Shown here piece after piece: positions 21,419 to 23,126 of a stretch of DNA of 23,126 nt. This stretch comes from Streptomyces sp. NRRL F-4489 (GTDB lineage: Bacteria; Actinomycetota; Actinomycetes; Streptomycetales; Streptomycetaceae), in contig NZ_LLZI01000291.1 in assembly GCF_001509485.1 (NCBI RefSeq), positions 1-23,126 on the forward strand. The letters run 5' to 3'. Within the stretch, counting starts at the first letter, position 1. Each line of letters begins with the position of its first letter. The position numbers and the translations under genes were made by a program. The notes beneath the pieces are model-generated. The model was not told the DNA's origin. It saw only the letters and a list, made by a program, of their open reading frames with translations, and made no database searches.

Positions 21419-21437
21419 CGATGGTTTGCGGTCAACG
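21411..21437. repeat. Direct repeat GCGGTCAACG, two copies 17 bp apart
   Basis: Exact 10-bp copies at 21411-21420 and 21428-21437. The first holds the P450 -35 box. The second overlaps a possible plus-strand promoter for tetR (TTGCGG at 21426-21431, 17 bp, TACGGC at 21449-21454). They may be a second regulator's site or a duplicated promoter piece. Confidence 0.55.
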
Positions 21438-21494
21438 TTCCGACCTGCTACGGCGGCCGCCTGACGGGCCGGCGGGCAACCGACGAAAGGAAAC

Positions 21495-22094
21495 GTGGCG
21501 ATGCGGGAGGCAATCACGGAGCCGGCGGCCGAGCACCGCCGGGACGCGCAGGGCACCCGGCGGCTGCTGCTCGACGCGGCCTCGGAACTCTTCGCCGAAC
21601 GGGGCTACGAGCGCGCGACGGTACGCGACATCGCGGCCCGGGCCGGCGTCAACCAAGCGCTGCTGTTCCGGTACTTCGGCTCCAAGAAGGCGCTGTTCGG
21701 CGAGGTGATGGCGCGCGGCGGCCAGGAACAGCTGCGGACGACACCGGCGGAGCGGCTGTTCGAGGTCGCGCTGCGCGGCATGCTCGCCGAGGGCGGCGGC
21801 CCCGGCACCGACCGCTCGCTGGAGGTCTGCCTCCGGTCCATCGGCGGCAGCGACGAAATCGCCGAGGCGCTGCGGGGACTTGGCGACGAGTACGCCGATG
21901 TGCTCGCCACCCTCTCCCGGGCCGACGACGGTGCGCTGCGCGGTGATTTGGCGCTCGCCTGGCTGCTGGGCATCGGGCTGATGCGGGTGGTGGTGGGCAA
22001 GGAGCCGCTGGCCGGGGCCGATCCGGACACCGTGTGCCGGCTGGTGGTAGGGGCGCTGGGCACGTTGCTGGAGGACATGCCCCAGGAGTCGTGA
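21495..22094 (+). CDS. TetR family transcriptional regulator
   Basis: 199 residues. Seen: N-terminal helix-turn-helix TRRLLLDAASELFAERGYERATVRDIAARAGVNQALLFRYFGSK (read across residues about 19-62), the standard TetR DNA-binding domain, followed by a helical ligand-binding domain with DGALRGDLALAWLLGIGLMRVVVG. GTG at 21495 is taken because AAAGGAA lies just upstream; ATG 21501 is the alternative. Divergent from the P450 operon, with a perfect palindrome in between, so it probably represses the P450 and perhaps itself. The ligand is unknown. Confidence 0.93.
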   Translation: MAMREAITEPAAEHRRDAQGTRRLLLDAASELFAERGYERATVRDIAARAGVNQALLFRYFGSKKALFGEVMARGGQEQLRTTPAERLFEVALRGMLAEGGGPGTDRSLEVCLRSIGGSDEIAEALRGLGDEYADVLATLSRADDGALRGDLALAWLLGIGLMRVVVGKEPLAGADPDTVCRLVVGALGTLLEDMPQES

Positions 22095-22218
22095 CGCCGA
22101 ACGGCGCCTGCCGTGGCCGGAATGCGCCCCTGTCGGTGCGTCCCGGCCGGTGCTGCGTTCCGGTGACCCTCCGGCGGGTCGCCCGGAGACGCCGGATAAC
22201 CGCCTTATCGTCACGTTT

Positions 22219-22240
22219 GCAGAAGATGTTCCTTTTCTGC
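22219..22240. promoter_or_regulatory. Inverted repeat in the leader of the His-rich gene
   Basis: GCAGAA-N10-TTCTGC, exact 6-bp arms, ending 22 nt before the ATG and just before the AAAGGTGG ribosome binding site. The segment is markedly A/T-richer than its surroundings. It could be a leader hairpin or an operator. Confidence 0.35.
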
Positions 22241-22262
22241 CCAGCCGAGTAAAGGTGGAACA

Positions 22263-22706
22263 ATGCTTCGTTCGATTCCTCGCGGGCTCGCGGCGGCCGG
22301 CCTCGCCGCGGCCGCCCTGGCGGTGCCGGCCGCGGGCACCGCGACCGCCGCTCCCGGCGACTCCCGGACCGCGGTCTGCCACTCGCACCACCGCTGCCAC
22401 CACGACGGCCGCCACCACGGCACGCACGGCCACCGCGACGGCCGGCACGGGCACCACGGCCAGCACGGCAACCACGGTCCCGCCGCCCGGCACGACGACG
22501 ACTTCGGCCGCACCGGTGAGGACCGCCGCGACGACGAGGGCTTCGGCCGTAGCGACGACGACGAGTTCGGACGCGGCGGCGACGAGTTCGGCCGCCGCGA
22601 GGACTCCGGGCGCCGCGAGGAGACCCGCCGCCGCACCCACGAGGACCGCGGCGTCGGCCTGGGCCGCAGCGGTCTGCTGGGCCTCGACTTCCTCGGCCTG
22701 CTCTGA
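22263..22706 (+). CDS. Secreted His-rich, Asp/Gly/Arg-rich small protein
   Basis: 147 residues, family not recognised. Seen: a Sec signal peptide (MLRSIPRGLAAAGLAAAALAVPAAGTATAA, cleavage near residue 30); then about 40 residues dominated by His, Gly and Arg with two Cys (CHSHHRCHH) and HG/GH pairs; then an acidic segment with four FGR steps (DDFGR, EGFGR, DEFGR, DEFGR); then Arg-rich sequence; and a hydrophobic end GRSGLLGLDFLGLL. The His-rich part would bind transition metals. The hydrophobic end could pack at a membrane or in an assembly. AAAGGTGG is 4-5 nt before the ATG. Codon use is normal for the window and a strong hairpin follows, so the gene is real; the function is not known. Confidence 0.8.
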   Translation: MLRSIPRGLAAAGLAAAALAVPAAGTATAAPGDSRTAVCHSHHRCHHDGRHHGTHGHRDGRHGHHGQHGNHGPAARHDDDFGRTGEDRRDDEGFGRSDDDEFGRGGDEFGRREDSGRREETRRRTHEDRGVGLGRSGLLGLDFLGLL

Positions 22707-22730
22707 CCGGACGGCCGCCTCGCCACCTGC

Positions 22731-22759
22731 GTGGGCCCGGGTACCGCACCCGGGCCCAC
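22731..22759. terminator. Strong bidirectional terminator hairpin
   Basis: GTGGGCCCGGGT, 5-nt loop, ACCCGGGCCCAC: a perfect 12-bp stem between the convergent His-rich gene (ending 22706) and the partial minus-strand gene (ending 22789). Placement and stability fit termination from both sides. Confidence 0.85.
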
Positions 22760-22788
22760 CGGCATGCCACGGCCCGCCGGCCGGACCG

Positions 22789-23126
22789 TCAGCGGCGCGT
22801 CGCCGGCCGCAACCCGCCGTGCACCGGCGCCAGTTGCGCCGCGTACGGGCCGGGCACCGGAACCGGTCGGCGCGCCGGCAGCACATCGGGGGCCCGGTGC
22901 GGCCGCAGCGCGGTCAGCGCGTTCTCGGTCTCCTCCATCAGCGCCCGGTAGGACACCAGCCGCTGCCACTCCGGATCGGCGACCCCGGGGACCGTCGCGG
23001 AGCGCTCCGTCCAGATCTTCACCAGCCCCGCGTACAGGGGCGTCTGCCGGACGACCTCGGCATTGATGCGCGGCGCCGCGGGTGCCGGCCCGGGGGTGGG
23101 GGGAGTGGACTGCTCAGCCGGGGGGC
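22789..23126 (-). CDS. C-terminal part of an unrecognised protein, cut by window edge
   Basis: The frame stays open to the right edge, so the start lies outside; the GTG at 23022 is internal. Seen in order: a Pro/Ala-rich linker (STPPTPGPAPAAP), then INAEVVRQTPLYAGLVKIWTER, VADPEWQRLVSYRALMEETENALTAL and a Pro/Arg tail ending GGLRPATRR. The middle looks helical and well conserved in composition. No family recognised and no motif with a known role. Confidence 0.6.
   Translation of the reverse strand, partial: PPAEQSTPPTPGPAPAAPRINAEVVRQTPLYAGLVKIWTERSATVPGVADPEWQRLVSYRALMEETENALTALRPHRAPDVLPARRPVPVPGPYAAQLAPVHGGLRPATRR

Overview
The window is high-GC DNA with strong G/C third-position bias, GTG and TTG starts and dense 1-4 nt gene overlaps. 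It encodes ECF sigma, MarR and TetR regulators, two bacterial P450s and a CoxMLS-type hydroxylase. This points to an actinomycete, most likely Streptomyces or a close relative, and reads as accessory or arm-type chromosome. I see no rRNA, tRNA, CRISPR array, transposase or integrase gene.

Layout. (1) 34-3733, minus strand: a glutamine-dependent asparagine synthetase (AsnB family) followed by a cytochrome P450, separated by a 12-bp tandem repeat array. (2) 4199-5779, minus: an MFS drug-efflux-type transporter. (3) 6039-9798, plus: a three-gene copper operon coupled by TTGA and ATGA overlaps (small membrane-anchored protein, CopA-type P1B ATPase, PCu(A)C-type periplasmic protein). (4) 9799-12432: a possible decayed small gene, an ECF sigma factor divergent from a small ZAS (zf-HC2) protein, and a membrane protein with a long Met/His-rich loop. 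(5) 12521-14606, minus: an orphan Tat/lipobox solute-binding protein and a MarR regulator. (6) 14877-19523, minus: a compact M-L-S-G operon for a molybdenum hydroxylase of the xanthine dehydrogenase/CO dehydrogenase superfamily. Its active-site loop is not that of true (form I) CO dehydrogenase, so the substrate is unknown. (7) 19942-22094: a P450 plus [3Fe-4S] ferredoxin pair, divergent from a TetR regulator, with a perfect 18-bp palindrome just downstream of a good -10/-35 promoter. (8) 22263-22706, plus: a secreted His-rich then Asp/Gly/Arg-rich protein. It faces a partial minus-strand gene running off the right edge, with a perfect 12-bp-stem hairpin between them.

How the parts may work together. 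Genes 6039-12432 look like a copper-handling neighbourhood: export ATPase, extracytoplasmic chaperone-like protein and Met/His-rich membrane proteins, with an ECF sigma/ZAS pair as a possible regulator. The P450-ferredoxin-TetR unit looks like a ligand-inducible monooxygenase. The hydroxylase operon lies directly downstream on the same strand but has its own candidate promoter.

The most unusual signal is compositional. Three unrelated genes carry 18-bp (hexapeptide) or 9-bp tandem arrays in disordered parts of their products, and 9-bp and 12-bp arrays occur between genes. This suggests recent minisatellite growth in this lineage. I did not find a convincing wholly new defence or mobile system.
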